Positions 43,165 through 53,539 of a stretch of DNA of 64,000 nt are shown piece after piece. Location of the stretch: NCBI GenBank assembly GCA_036346375.1, contig CM070511.1, positions 3,534,001 to 3,598,000 of the forward strand, in the 5' to 3' direction. The notes below the pieces were generated by a model. That model was not told the origin of the DNA and searched no databases. It saw nothing but the letters and a program-made list of their open reading frames with translations. The position numbers and the translations under genes were made by a program. The stretch comes from Guadua angustifolia (lineage: Eukaryota; Streptophyta; Magnoliopsida; Poales; Poaceae). The stretch's first letter is position 1. Every line of letters starts with the position of its first letter.

Positions 43165-45644
43165 CTAAAGTTGCCCAAGTGTTTGTGAATGCAGACAGAT
43201 CAACCAGACAAAAAAAAACAAAACAACAGAACAAAAGTGGTTGCCCAGCCCTTCACTCGTCGTCGAAGTCCAGGTCGCCGCCACCTTTGCCTTCCTCCAC
43301 CAGCGGGGTGGAGACGTCCATGATCGGCTGCTCCACCTGCAGCAGTCCGACCACGTGTTCGGTAGCTGTGCGCACCCTCGCCTCCATTGGCGCCGCGTCC
43401 CCTCGACACCGGCCGTCACCACCGCCATCGGGTCAAAGGCGGCATCGCAGCTGGCGCAGCAGGACAACACATAAGTTGCGGCCATGATCGTAACTTGTTG
43501 CCCCTCTCTGGTGGAGCGGGCGGCCAGGGTGGTGGGCAGTTCCCGGAGTGCCTCTGCGGCCTGGTTGGTCGCATGGGCGAACTGCAGAGCGGAATCCTCT
43601 AGGGGCATGTTCAGAGCCACCCCCAAGGGCTCTAGGCACCTCCTCGTGCGCTGGAAGGCCTTCTTGAGCATGATGGCGACGTTGTGCCGCAAGCGGTAGA
43701 ACTCATGCTCCGAGTGCTTCAGCGCCGCCTCGGCCCTCTCCGCCCGTTCTTCGGCCCTCTCTGGCCGCAGCTACATGGCGGTCAAGTTGGCCCTTTCCTG
43801 CGCCAATTCCGCCGCCGCCCTCTCCCACTCCCGCGTCAGCTCGCCGCTCCGAGCGCCAATTGTTGGGCCGTCTGAGCGCCAAGCAGCGGTGCGTGGCGAG
43901 GCGATGCCCGATGGCGTGCATCTTGCCAAGTTCGGTGAAAACTCGGCAAGCGGCGGCGATGGCGGTGCGGCGAATGGCAGCGGCGCTAGTCTTGAAACGC
44001 CCTCCACGGCCCTCTCGGCGGTGGCGGGCGGTGGCAGGCGGAGCTTCCGCCGTCGGCAGGCACGAGGTACTGCGTCCTGGGCGTCTTGAGAACGCCATTG
44101 GCGGCACCCTCTTCTTTGGCAACCGTAAGGCGTGAGTCCACCCTATCTGGCGGTGGCATGGGCTCCCGTGGCTGAAGGTGTTGGCGCCATAGCGATCGAT
44201 TGGCGGGGAGGAAAGGCTGGCGAAAGCGGCAGTGGCGCCCTTGAGGCGGCGGCTCGGTCTTGAAATCGTGGCGAAGCGACTTGTGTCGTCGCCCCTTGCG
44301 AAGGTACCGCCGCGTCAGGGCTGGCGATGGCGGGAGTCTGGCCCGCGGTGCGAACCTTCTTGGAGTCCGGACCCACGGCGTCCGGGGCAATTGGCCGCTT
44401 GCCTGCGGCCTGATCGCTGGCGATGACCGTTCCCCTGATCTCCAGTGGGCCGCGGGCTGGCACCACGGTGGGTCCGGTGGAGTCCATTAGCGGGAGCAAC
44501 CTGACGATCTGCAGGCGCTCCGCGTGCTCCAAGTCAGCGAGCAGCCAAGCCGCTGATGGAAAATCTAGGTCGCTTGGAATCGGCGACATCAATCCGGAGA
44601 GCCATCTACTAATGGTGGCCCTCGGGTTTCCCTTACGGCAAAAGATAAAGAGGCTGCTGGTTGGTGGGAAGCCGCGAAAGAAGCTGCGTCTTGTGAAAAA
44701 GCCAAAGGAAGGTGAAGACTTACGGTAAGGGTGCGTCTTGGCGTCATGTCGTCGTCGCTGTGTCTTGCCATGCGGGGCGGATCGTCGGCGAAGAAATGAT
44801 CGCCGGGTCACGAAGTCCGAGCCACATGCCGGTTAATCCGGCGTCTGCGATCTGCGATGTGGGCCGCCATTGCCCGGAGCTCCGCCGTCTCTTCGATCGG
44901 TGAGTTCCAGTTTTGAGAGCTGCTGCGCCTCGCGAGCACCCGGCGGCGACTCCCGCGTAAATCGTTGACATCTGACCGATCGTACCCGCCTTCGATTGGA
45001 CTTATCTTTGGAAAGCGATGTAGCGGAGCCAATCCGTCGGGCGGAAATATAACTCCCACTACCTCACCATCGTTGGAGGCGCGGCAAAGGAAGAAGTAGC
45101 GGAAAAGAGGAAGATTCGGCATCACCCCCATGAACATTTCACAAAGGTGTGCGAAGATGGAAAGGAAGACGATGGCGTTGGGGGTGAGGTGAAGGTGGTG
45201 AATTCCGTAAAAAAGGAGGACGGTGAGGAAGAAGTCAGAGAATGGCGGGACCAAACCTGCCATCATCGCCCAAGTGTGGATGAGAATCTCATCGGAGAGG
45301 CACCACGGCGTGGGGGTCCCCGCCCGAAAGCGGAAAGTGCCCTCCAGTGCAATGAAGGAAATCTTCCTCACCGTAGCAGTATCAGTGGTGGATGCAGGAA
45401 TGGAAACCGCCATGAGGACAAGGAAGGCAAAGACTTCGAATAAGGAAGACGAAGAAGTGAATGTTGAAGTGCGCAAAAGCAGAAGGCGTAAACCGCTTGG
45501 TACAGATGTATCTATATATGCACCACCCGCACCGACAGTTCGCGAAGGGACAAGATCGTGCGTCGTTTCGGGTCCCAAGATAAATCGGCGGATATGGGAA
45601 GGAACCGAGGCGGTCGTATCCTCATGAGTTGTGGCCCTGCCCAA
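43165..45644 (-). pseudogene. Antisense gene of the Tat element ('putative gypsy type transposon' domain)
   Basis: The gene lies on the strand opposite to gag-pol, just before the 3' LTR. The best start is the Met at 45413 (MAVSIPAS), or 45644 for the longest frame. Residues such as SDEILIHTWAMMAGLVPPFS, LFYGIHHLHLTPNAIVFLSI and FAHLCEMFMGVMPNLPLFRY resemble the domain Pfam names 'Putative gypsy type transposon' (PF04195, from memory). The frame shifts near 44810 and continues through 44811-44143 (serine/proline/alanine-rich), 44122-43703 and 43692-43165, where LKKAFQRTRRCLEPLGVALN and DSALQFAHATNQAAEALREL suggest a helical C-terminal part. Function is unknown. Confidence 0.7.
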
Positions 45645-45693
45645 GAATGCGCCGACATTTAATGAAGGCCTTAATTGGATCTGGCGCGCGTTC

Positions 45694-45714
45694 TAGGGCG
45701 GGCCTGGGGGCTAC
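45694..45714 (+). other. Polypurine-like region before the Tat 3' LTR
   Basis: GGGCGGGCCTGGGGGCTAC precedes the LTR start TGTCAGCGTACTTC. The GGGGGCTAC end is also seen, in altered form, before the 47501 LTR. Confidence 0.65.
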
Positions 45715-46047
45715 TGTCAGCGTACTTCACGATGGGGTACCCTCTCCACATAGCGATCGCGTGGCGTCTGGCGGCGAGCGAGGCGAGGCGGCACTGCTTT
45801 GGCGCCGCCCGCATAGCGACACAGCAATCGGTAGGCGAAACCGCCCGCCGCAGTGCTGCCGGCCGTGGCGTTCGAGGCGGCAGTGGCGAGGGCGCCTGCT
45901 CACCGGCGCCCAGCCGCAGGGTGGCACGGCAATCGGGCGGCGAGCACGACCCGCCGATCGGTCAGTCGCGGCCACGTGGCGTTCGAGGCGGCGGTGGGCG
46001 AGGACGCCCTACTCGCCTGGCGCCCGGCCCACGTGGCGGCCTGGCTT
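45715..46047 (+). repeat. Tat element 3' LTR, truncated
   Basis: The first 330 bases match the start of the 5' LTR (TGTCAGCGTACTTCACG, then GC-rich units). Near 46047 the sequence passes straight into CCACGTCTAGCTACGACG of the 80-bp array. About 900 bases of LTR, including the promoter and the 3' target duplication, are missing. Confidence 0.8.
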
Positions 46048-46310
46048 TGGCCACGTCTAGCTACGACGTAAAATGAGCACTCGGACCCCAGAACCTCGCT
46101 GAGGCATTTGGGCATCCATGCCAACCTAGTCAATGTCTAGCTACGACGTAAAACGAGCACCCGGACCCCAGAACCTCGCTGAGGCATCTGGGCGTCCATG
46201 CCGACCTCGGCAACGTCCAGTTACGACGTAAAACCAGCACTCGGACCCCGGGACCTCCCTAAGGCCTCTGGGCGTCCGCGCCAACCAAGATGACGTCAAG
46301 CCAGGTCCCC
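46048..46310. repeat. 80-bp tandem repeat array, right part (about 3 units)
   Basis: The units have the same 80-base period and sequence as 34535-34919 (keyed phrase at 46098, 46178, 46258). It is the continuation of the host array beyond the Tat insertion. Confidence 0.9.
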
Positions 46311-46979
46311 CCCGACCAAATCGGTCGGGCTCGACCAGCAAGCGTAAACCCCCCAACCAGCTCTCCGACCAGCTCGGGGGATTGGGGGCTACACCCACTG
46401 GGTGCGCTCGCGCTCACCCGGTTGAAACTGGCCGACCAAGTCGGTCGGGCTCTGCCGACCAAGGCAACCGTCTGATCCACTCGGGGGCTCGGGGCGATTA
46501 GTCGCCGCAGCGCTCACGAGTCGGACCGCGCCCAAAGCGGTCGGTTCGCCGCCCAAGGTGTGCAGACGCATAAAGCGATCCGACTAGCCGAGTCCACTCG
46601 CTTCACTCATTCTGGTTTTGACGACCTAAGCAAACCCCGGCCGGGATCTCAGACCGCTCGAGGGCTCGAGCTACACCACCGGGTGCTTCGCGTGCACCGG
46701 TCGAAACCGGCAAACCAAGTCGGTCGAGCCCGGCAAACCAAGCGACCTTCCGATTCACTCGGGGACTCGGGGCCGAGCGAGTCCGCCAGCCGCACGCTGC
46801 CCCTGAGAACCCATTGCTTTGCTGCGCGGCGCTATGGTCAATCTCTGAGAGATCACAAGGACAAAAGCTCTCAACAGGCAAAATCTAGTGACATTTATAT
46901 GGCGCACAAGTTACATGTAATTGCTACTCGCGTCATAACGGTCAAGCGAAACATCGAAAAACTAGGGTGGCATATGAAT
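46311..46979 (+). other. GC-rich internal region of the host Tat-like element
   Basis: Imperfect direct repeats of CCGACCAAATCGGTCGGGCTC and GGGGGCTACACCCACTGGG type occur at about 46305-46480 and 46670-46760. No protein family is found in the open frames. It lies between the 80-bp array and the antisense ORF. Confidence 0.5.
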
Positions 46980-47270
46980 CTAAGCGCTGCACGCACGTCG
47001 AATCGCCTCAATGAGGGCGCCCCTCGCTTGGACGAGCCTCGAGACGACGTCGATCAGCACGTCAATGACGGCGGCATCACGGGCGGCGGCGTTTAGCTCA
47101 GCCCATTCGGCCATGGCGAGCTCGAAGTCATCCCAAAGCTCCGCGAGGAAGGCCTCCTCGTCCGTAGGCCCCAGCGGATCTTCGTCTCCGAAGCCGAATA
47201 CCGTCCCTTTCGCGGGGAAGGTTGACGGCAACACTTCGTCGCCAGAAGAAGAGGAGCGAGAAGACGCCAT
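46980..47270 (-). CDS. Short antisense ORF (96 aa) upstream of the 47501 LTR
   Basis: The frame from Met at 47270 (MASSRSSSSGDEVLPSTFPA) to the stop at 46980 is unbroken. The protein is acidic in its middle (DEDPLGPTDEEAFLAELWDD) and ends in a helical, hydrophobic pattern (AVIDVLIDVVSRLVQARGAL). It is antisense to the element whose 3' LTR begins at 47501, the same position as the antisense gene of the neighbouring Tat element. I do not recognise the family, and chance cannot be excluded in GC-rich DNA. Confidence 0.45.
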   Translation of the reverse strand: MASSRSSSSGDEVLPSTFPAKGTVFGFGDEDPLGPTDEEAFLAELWDDFELAMAEWAELNAAARDAAVIDVLIDVVSRLVQARGALIEAIRRACSA

Positions 47271-47500
47271 AAGAGAAGCTAAATGTTGCAGGGCGATCAA
47301 AAATCTGTAAGGCAAATGACTGCTCCAACTCCAGCAATTGTACCGCTCTCATATATGCCTGAGGCGCGGAAGCCGAGCGGTTTCCCATAAATAGGGGTGC
47401 GAGAAGCCGAAGCGTCATCATGTTTGCGAAGAAATAGCGCTACCGAAGGTAGAGGGCCCATCCGGGAATGCACGTGTTCCGGGACGGCCCCTAGGGCTAC

Positions 47501-48111
47501 TGACGAATACTCATACCAGGGATACCCCCAGCAGGCCGGAACACCAAATGGGTCGTCTTAGGCCCAGCTCTGGCCAAAGGCCTCGTTGGATCACGAAGGA
47601 TCCTCGACCCCGATCAAGCCCACCAGAGGGCGGTCCGACCTGGTCTCGTCTACCAACCCAGGCATGGGATGAACAGGAATCTGACAGTCACCAGGACCGA
47701 AGACCGGGACTCCCGGGCGTAGTACACCCCTACTTTTCTTTTTCAAACTCCCGTGTAACCTGCCCTCTCCATCTATATAAAGGGGGCAGAACCCTCAGGG
47801 AAAGGGATCCGAACTCATCCGAGCATAGACGAACGGACGTAGACACACACAGCTTAAACGCTCCTACAGTTTTGAGCCCTTAACTTTTCCGAGCTCCCGA
47901 GCTCTCCCACTCGGACGAGGCGCCAAGCCTTCGCTTGTAACACCACACAGTCTTCTGCACCCCAAATCAATATAAAACCACCACGAACTGGAAGTAGGGA
48001 CTTTCGGCCCGAACTAGTAAACATCTTGGCTCCCTGAGTCAACCATCAAGGAGAGCGAGCGCGCGGCCCCTTAACTTACAAATTTACTTGCCGGTATACG
48101 AAACACCGACA
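47501..48111 (+). repeat. 3' LTR of the host Tat-like element (611 bp)
   Basis: It starts TGACGAATACTCATACCAGG after GGGCTAC and ends AAACACCGACA, with the usual TG...CA ends. A TATA box CTATATAAAGGGGG lies near 47773, with the usual short distance to the LTR end. Its 5' partner is not recognisable in the window, so no target duplication can be confirmed. Confidence 0.65.
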
Positions 48112-48664
48112 ATGCGCGTATGCGATCGGCTTCATGCACGCGGCTTTCCTGGCGTGGCGGTGGCCGCTTCGTGCGGCGTACTTGAATTCTCATGAATTTA
48201 CAGTAAAAGTGGAGAGCAATAATTGCAAAATGCATAAAAATATTCATAAATACTGCAAATGAATGCTAGAAAATTAATACCATAGTTAAATAATTTCCTA
48301 GAATTTTCTAGCAATTTTCCATAATTTTCCTGTTATTTTTCATCAATTTTCTGAATTTCTTTCTGGTTTTCAGAAAAGAAAAGAAAAACAAAATAGAAAA
48401 TAAAACCAGGGGGCAAGAAGGTAATTTCCCCTCCCCCTTTCCTTATCCGGTTTTGAACCGGATTTCAAATCCGGCTCTGAACTTCGAGTCCATCGCACGG
48501 GAAAAATTTCGAGTCCGGCTCCTTCGTTCGCAATGGCGCTCGGCGGCTATGGGGATGGTGCGGGACTAGACGGGGTGGCCGGCGGTGCGAGCTCGGCTGC
48601 GGCGGCTCCGAGCGCGGGTGTATCGTGACTTCAAGCCGACGGGCTGGCGCATTTAGCCTGCGGT
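48112..48664 (-). other. Copia-type leader fragment (minus strand), distal part
   Basis: On the minus strand this continues the leader that begins at the primer site 50726-50741, interrupted by the solo LTR. It carries an AT-rich tract with CAGAAAATT and TAGAAAATT motifs (48190-48420), which I recall as common just upstream of gag in grass copia elements. No gag follows, because the fragment is cut at 48111/48112. Confidence 0.45.
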
Positions 48665-48669
48665 GCACG
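48665..48669. repeat. Target-site duplication GCACG (left copy)
   Basis: GCACG is repeated at 50102-50106 on the other side of the solo LTR. Confidence 0.85.
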
Positions 48670-50101
48670 TGTTAGTGATATGCCCTAGAGGCGATCATGT
48701 GAGATGATTGTATCATACGTCTATATTCATGTACTTATCAGTTTCATGAATAAATGTCACTCCTTTGTTCATTGAGTATGACTTAATTGTGAAACACATT
48801 GGTTATATGATATTGTTCTAAACGATCCCTGGTCACATATCATTATGTGGGACAATAGTGATCTGACCAGCACATGTATTGATTGATGGTAATGTTTCAC
48901 ATACCATAGATATGGAGATATCAAATCAATAATGTGGGCACATGTTAGAGAACATGGGGTTGGATAGACCCATTGCGAGACAACGATGAGATTGTTATCT
49001 TAGGAGTGCCATCGAGTGTAGTCTCGAGTGGTATACCTATCGATCCTTTGACCTAAGATTCTTATTGATTCTCGGCATGTGTAATTGTATACTTTGGGGC
49101 TATCAAATGCTTCTCCGTAGCAGGGAGTTATAAAGGTAGCTTACAAGTATGCCATGAAACATGGCGTGAGATATAAGAGATCAAGATGGAATTTGCCCTC
49201 CTTGATAGCGGAGAGATATCTGGGCCCCTCGGTGTGGATGGATAAGGAAAAGTGCATGGCCATGCCAAAGTGATTAAAGTGTTAATCACGAATTATATCC
49301 ATTACATTGGCGAGTGAATGGGTCGAGCTATCACAAGGATGTACGCATCTTGCCTTGAGCTTGGCGATATCGCGTGGCAAAAGTTGGTATATGAGTATAT
49401 CAAGGTTCAGCGATCTGATCACTCTATGCATTAGGGGACAACATGTCTGCTAGGAGACCTTTGTTGTCGATGGTCTAGAAAAGAGGTTTCCAAGGCCATG
49501 GCCATTTGCGCATGAACCTAACGGGTCGCACAATTAACGGGTTGGATCATGTCTGATGGATTGGATCCATTACTGGGTTTACACGGATTTGGATCCTCTG
49601 GCATCTTAATGGATTTCGACTGTAGAAGATCCATTAGTGTGAGTCCTAGTGGGCTTCTGTCGTAGAAGGCCCGTTAGTGCACTCTATATAAAGGGGCGTG
49701 GGGGTGTGCAGCCGAGAGGTTCTACCCAACACAAACCCTAGCCGTTGCTGCATCCTACCGCCCCCTAAATCCTAGCCGCACGCGTGGGTGCTAGCACACC
49801 AGCGCGCGGTGATCCTACCCTGGACGTGTGGATACCGTAGAGGTGCCGTTGCATCTGCCTCGGCGCTGATTGGCGAGAACGTCTACTTCCTCTCTGACGT
49901 TGCGTCTTGCGATCGCGAGGAGAGCGATCAACTCCGGCATCTACTACTATACTTTGGAGTACGCGGGGACGCTTCACCCACTCTTCTTCCGCTGCTCACG
50001 TGCTCCAAGGGTAATGATCCATGATGCACTACTCGCATGTATCCTGGTTGAATGCGTAGAAAATTTTGTTTTCGACTAGTGTAGCCTACGCGTTCCCTTC
50101 A
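48670..50101 (+). mobile_element. Solo LTR, probably copia (1432 bp)
   Basis: It begins TGTTAGTGATATGCCCTAG and ends CGCGTTCCCTTCA, flanked on both sides by GCACG. A TATA box (CTCTATATAAAGGGGCG) lies near 49682. No internal sequence is present, so it formed by LTR-LTR recombination. The TGATATGCCCTAGAGGC start is one I associate with grass copia elements, but family assignment needs a database. Confidence 0.82.
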
Positions 50102-50106
50102 GCACG
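50102..50106. repeat. Target-site duplication GCACG (right copy)
   Basis: It matches 48665-48669 and confirms the solo LTR boundaries. Confidence 0.85.
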
Positions 50107-50725
50107 AGCCGAAGCTCGATGGCGTCAGCGACTTCAAGGCTTGCGGTGGCGTCTTCGAGGTCACCGAGAGGCGAAGCGGCTGGCGGCGGCGGCTGGCGCT
50201 GAGGCGAGCAGCGGCGGCATCTTGAGCCACCGGGAGGCAAGCAGGCGGCTTATGCTGCGTCTTGTGAGCCGAGGCGCGGCGGCGGCTGCGCTGCGGCGCG
50301 GATGCCGAGCTGCGATGGCGATGGCGGCGGGCGCGGAGGCGAGCGAGCGCGGCGCCGAGGCAGGCGGCGACCACGGTGCTTTCAAGGTCGGCCGAGGGCA
50401 AGCGGCCGTATGGGGCCTTTGAGGCCACACGGAGCCGGCGGCGGCGATGCCTTCAAGGTGGCTGGTCGGCGTGCAGCGGGCCGACCGAGATGCGACGGCG
50501 ACTTCTTGGTGTGTGGAGGCCGGCCGGTGGTCGGTGCTTCGAGCACCAGAGCGTCGTCCTCTCTCTTTTCTCTCTGTGGTTGTACTGTAGCAACGGTAGA
50601 AAAGATAAGAAAAAACCCTACAAACAGTAGCTTCGTGCCACATAGATGCATACGTAGGATTCATACGCGAGATTAGATCAATCCCCGTATCTCACCTTTT
50701 CAATTCTGCGACGGTGGTAGAGGCT
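50107..50725 (-). other. Copia-type GC-rich leader (minus strand), proximal part
   Basis: Downstream of the minus-strand primer site, this is a GC-rich untranslated leader (CCTTGAAGGC, GCGGCGGC stretches) continuing beyond the solo LTR. Overlapping open frames up to 167 codons on both strands reflect GC richness. I see no Gag motif. Confidence 0.45.
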
Positions 50726-50741
50726 CGTGCTGATAACGTGT
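50726..50741 (-). other. Copia primer-binding site (minus strand)
   Basis: On the minus strand it reads ACACGTTATCAGCACG directly after an LTR ending GAGGTTTCTCA. The TTATCAGCAC core is a common copia primer site. A plus-strand counterpart lies at 53206-53221. Confidence 0.7.
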
Positions 50742-51163
50742 TGAGAAACCTCGCTATCGAATAGTCCGGGGTTCTCCGACAGATTGAAAAGTACAGAATA
50801 GAGGCACAAAGAGGTGGGAGGAACTAATCTATTATTTCTGATTGCATGAGCGTACAATATGATTAACTCCCCTCTATTTATAGTTCTCACATAAGATTTC
50901 GACTGATATGTCAAAATAGGCCTTCGTGAGCCGCTAAGTTTGCTAACACATCGGTCACAAGCGATGCACAAGCAGCAACAGATTGTTTCCGTGAAGCGAC
51001 AGATGTCCGGCATCATAGATAGGAAAGTACTTCTATCCGATCAAGATCGTCGGATTCATTGAGTCGCTTCCTCCACGAATTATTCGGTTTGGACTCTCAA
51101 ATCCGTTTCAAAGAGACTCTCGGCGACTTCGTTCGGAGTCGAGCACTTCAGAGAAATTTTTAT
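50742..51163 (-). repeat. Copia LTR, 3' part (minus strand)
   Basis: It ends TTTCTCA at the primer site. It contains CTATAAATAGAGGGGAG (minus strand, about 50867-50883), a TATA-type promoter. On the far side it runs into the 1.16-kb palindrome at 51164. The LTR start is either within or beyond that palindrome and could not be fixed. Confidence 0.6.
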
Positions 51164-52319
51164 TGTTGCATCTCCTTATTTTTTTAAAAAAAAATTAGCT
51201 TCCACCACAATTTTTTTTTTCAGAATTGGCCCTCAGACCTATGAAATACAATGCCGTAAGTCCGACATATGGCATTGTGGGAACAAAAAAAATCCATGCA
51301 ACGGATTAGAAGCGTTGTCCGCTCCATGCTACATTAATTTTGTTTCTTTTGCGCGGAGGCTAATTATGGAAAAAATATATTTTGATTTCATTAGGTTTTA
51401 TGAATTTATTATAATAAAAAAATTGCACGATGATTAGTTTTAAAAAAATTGCACGTCGTACCACAAATATTCTGAGGGCCCGTATTCTACGGAGAGGCAT
51501 AATACAACACAATATATTTGAGGAGGCTAATTCTAGAAAAATACATTATAATTTTATTAGGTTTTATAAATGTATTATAATAGAAAAAATCACACAACAG
51601 TTAGTTTTGAAAAAATAATTTACGGGTAGTTTTGAAAAAACCGCACAATAGGTAGTTCTGAAAATCGGACGTCCTACGACAAGTACTTTGAGGACTCATA
51701 TTTTGTGGGCCCAATTACCGTCAATAATTCTTCGGGCCGTCGGTAATATTTTTTTATGGGCAATAATAAAACTAATAAAAAATATTGCCTGCAAAAAAAT
51801 ATTATTGACGGTACACAGATTTATTGATAATAATTTAATCTGCATAATTATTAACGGTGATTGGATCCGTAAAATATGTGTCCCCAAATATATTGTGTCC
51901 TTTCGTAGAATATGGATCCACAAAATATTTGTGGTAGGACTTGTGATTTTCAGAACTAATCACCATACGCTTTTTTTCAGAACTACTCGCAGAATTATTT
52001 TTTCAGAACTAATCGTTGTGCAATTTTTTCTATTATAATGCATTTATAAAACATAATAAAATTAAAATATATGTTTTCCATAACTAGCCTCCGTACAACA
52101 AAAAAAAAGAAAATTACTGTAGCATCCAACGCTTCCATCCATTGCATGCATTTTCTCCTCTTTTTTTTCTCGCAATGCCACGTGTCAGATGTGGGTATTA
52201 CAGCGCATCTAGTCCGCTGCATGCTATGAGCCGTGTCTTCTAGGTAAAGTTTTCACGGGCTAATTTTAAGAAAATTCTGACGGAGGCTAATTTTTTTAAA
52301 AAAATAAAGAGTTGCAACA
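51164..52319. mobile_element. 1.16-kb imperfect palindrome / foldback-type element
   Basis: The ends read TGTTGCATCTCCTTATTTTT (from 51164) and, reverse-complemented from 52319, TGTTGCAACTCTTTATTTTT, and similarity continues inward (AATTAGC.TCC). Inner parts also pair: the 51355-51440 and 51460-51540 segments correspond to the reverse complement of about 51880-52110. There is no transposase. No convincing target duplication is seen in the A/T-rich flanks. A Mutator-like MITE or a foldback element would fit. Confidence 0.6.
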
Positions 52320-53055
52320 AAAAAAAATTCCAGTTTTGGTATCGAAGTCGCGTGGTGCGCAAAATAGTACACAGAGGCTTTGGTCCTCTGCGTCAAGCCG
52401 CGCCAAAAACAACGCAGGCCGGCACAACACAAGCTGCGCGCGGCAGATCACAACTCGAAAGGAAGGCGTACGGGACCAAAGACCCAGCAAGCAAGGCCTA
52501 CAAGACACGAACAAGACCAAAGACCCAAGACCGGAGCAAGGCTACATGGTTGTAACATGTCGGAAAATTTTAAAAATAGAGAAAATAAATTTTTTCTATT
52601 TGTAACCATGATTTTAATATAAATTTCCATGTTATCAATGTTTTTCTTGAATTTTGGTCCTTAAGAATATCATTTGTATTACTAAGTTTTTTCCCTTCCA
52701 AATAGTAAAACCCAAAAAGTACACAATGAAAAATCAAGAGAAAATATGCATAAATATAAAACCACCTCCAGAGTAACCCATAAAAATCTCGAAGTAATTT
52801 GAACACCTTTATTGCAAAGTTAAATATAAAAGACTACCAAATACTATGACTAGAAGCAATTTCAGAATTGTTTAAAAATATCTAACGAAGATCATACTCT
52901 ACGATTTATATGGTGACAACTTCAGCATCGGAGCAACCAGCATAAAAAGTTTCAGAGCAATGTGAAATCTGTTGTGAGATAAGAAAACCTAAACCAAATA
53001 TGATTAGGACTCTATCTCTTTCTAAATGTGGTCGAATCCGAACTCTCTCTCCACC
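52320..53055. other. AT-rich spacer, no gene
   Basis: 52340-52550 is moderately GC-rich (AAGACCCA repeats) and 52560-53030 is AT-rich. Short open frames overlap on both strands without domain signal. It may include the start of the copia LTR that ends at 53205. Confidence 0.35.
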
Positions 53056-53205
53056 GCTATATATATCGGGTGCCCCTTTATTGTAAACGATCGAATCAAT
53101 AAAGCGAGAGAGAATTCCACCCCTATATTGTGTGTCTATTGTTTTTGCTCTCGTGATTGCATCTATTATTGGTGATTGTTCGTTGGCGTTCTTCGACGTT
53201 TTACA
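53056..53205 (+). repeat. 3' part of a second copia-type LTR (plus strand)
   Basis: A TATA-like CGCTATATATATCGGG starts near 53056, AATAAAG follows at 53098-53104 and the LTR end GACGTTTTACA at 53205 directly precedes a primer site. The LTR start was not located. Confidence 0.5.
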
Positions 53206-53221
53206 ACACGTTATCAGCACG
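53206..53221 (+). other. Copia primer-binding site (plus strand)
   Basis: ACACGTTATCAGCACG is identical to the minus-strand site at 50726-50741 and follows a different LTR end. About 300 bases of leader follow before the CACTA element. Confidence 0.7.
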
Positions 53222-53539
53222 AGTCTCTACCACAAGAAGGAGAATTGTCGACGACAACGAACGACTACTACCGGCGATTGATCGTCTGATCCGATCTGCA
53301 ATCAACTCGCCATCACGCCGACATCCACTCGGATTGCGGAAAAAGTCCTACGCGACTCTATCCTACGCGATAGCCTGCAGATTTTCCTCTACAGATCAAA
53401 TCAAGGTATTACATGGGCATGATCTATTAAATCGCAATTGAAATTGATAATAGATCGGTTTTGGGAACCTTGTTATGATCTAGTAGATATTTTTTTCGCG
53501 TCATCCACACCCGCAATCAAATCAAGATCCACTACTACA

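Larger units (their letters stand above)
34920..46047 (+). mobile_element. Tat-lineage Ty3/gypsy retrotransposon (about 11.1 kb, 3' LTR truncated)
   Basis: The 5' LTR (34920-36173), primer site, decayed gag, protease, RT, RNase H plus a second RNase H, integrase, an antisense ORF (43165-45644), a polypurine region and the start of a 3' LTR (45715-46047) lie in order on the plus strand. The second RNase H and the antisense gene before the 3' LTR are features of Tat elements. Both LTR starts read TGTCAGCGTACTTCACG. Most of the 3' LTR was lost together with part of the surrounding 80-bp array. Confidence 0.85.

Noticed and set aside
50066..50676. ORFs up to 167 codons on both strands
   Set aside because: They are open in several frames because of GC-rich leader sequence (Arg/Ala-rich products), with no homology recognised.
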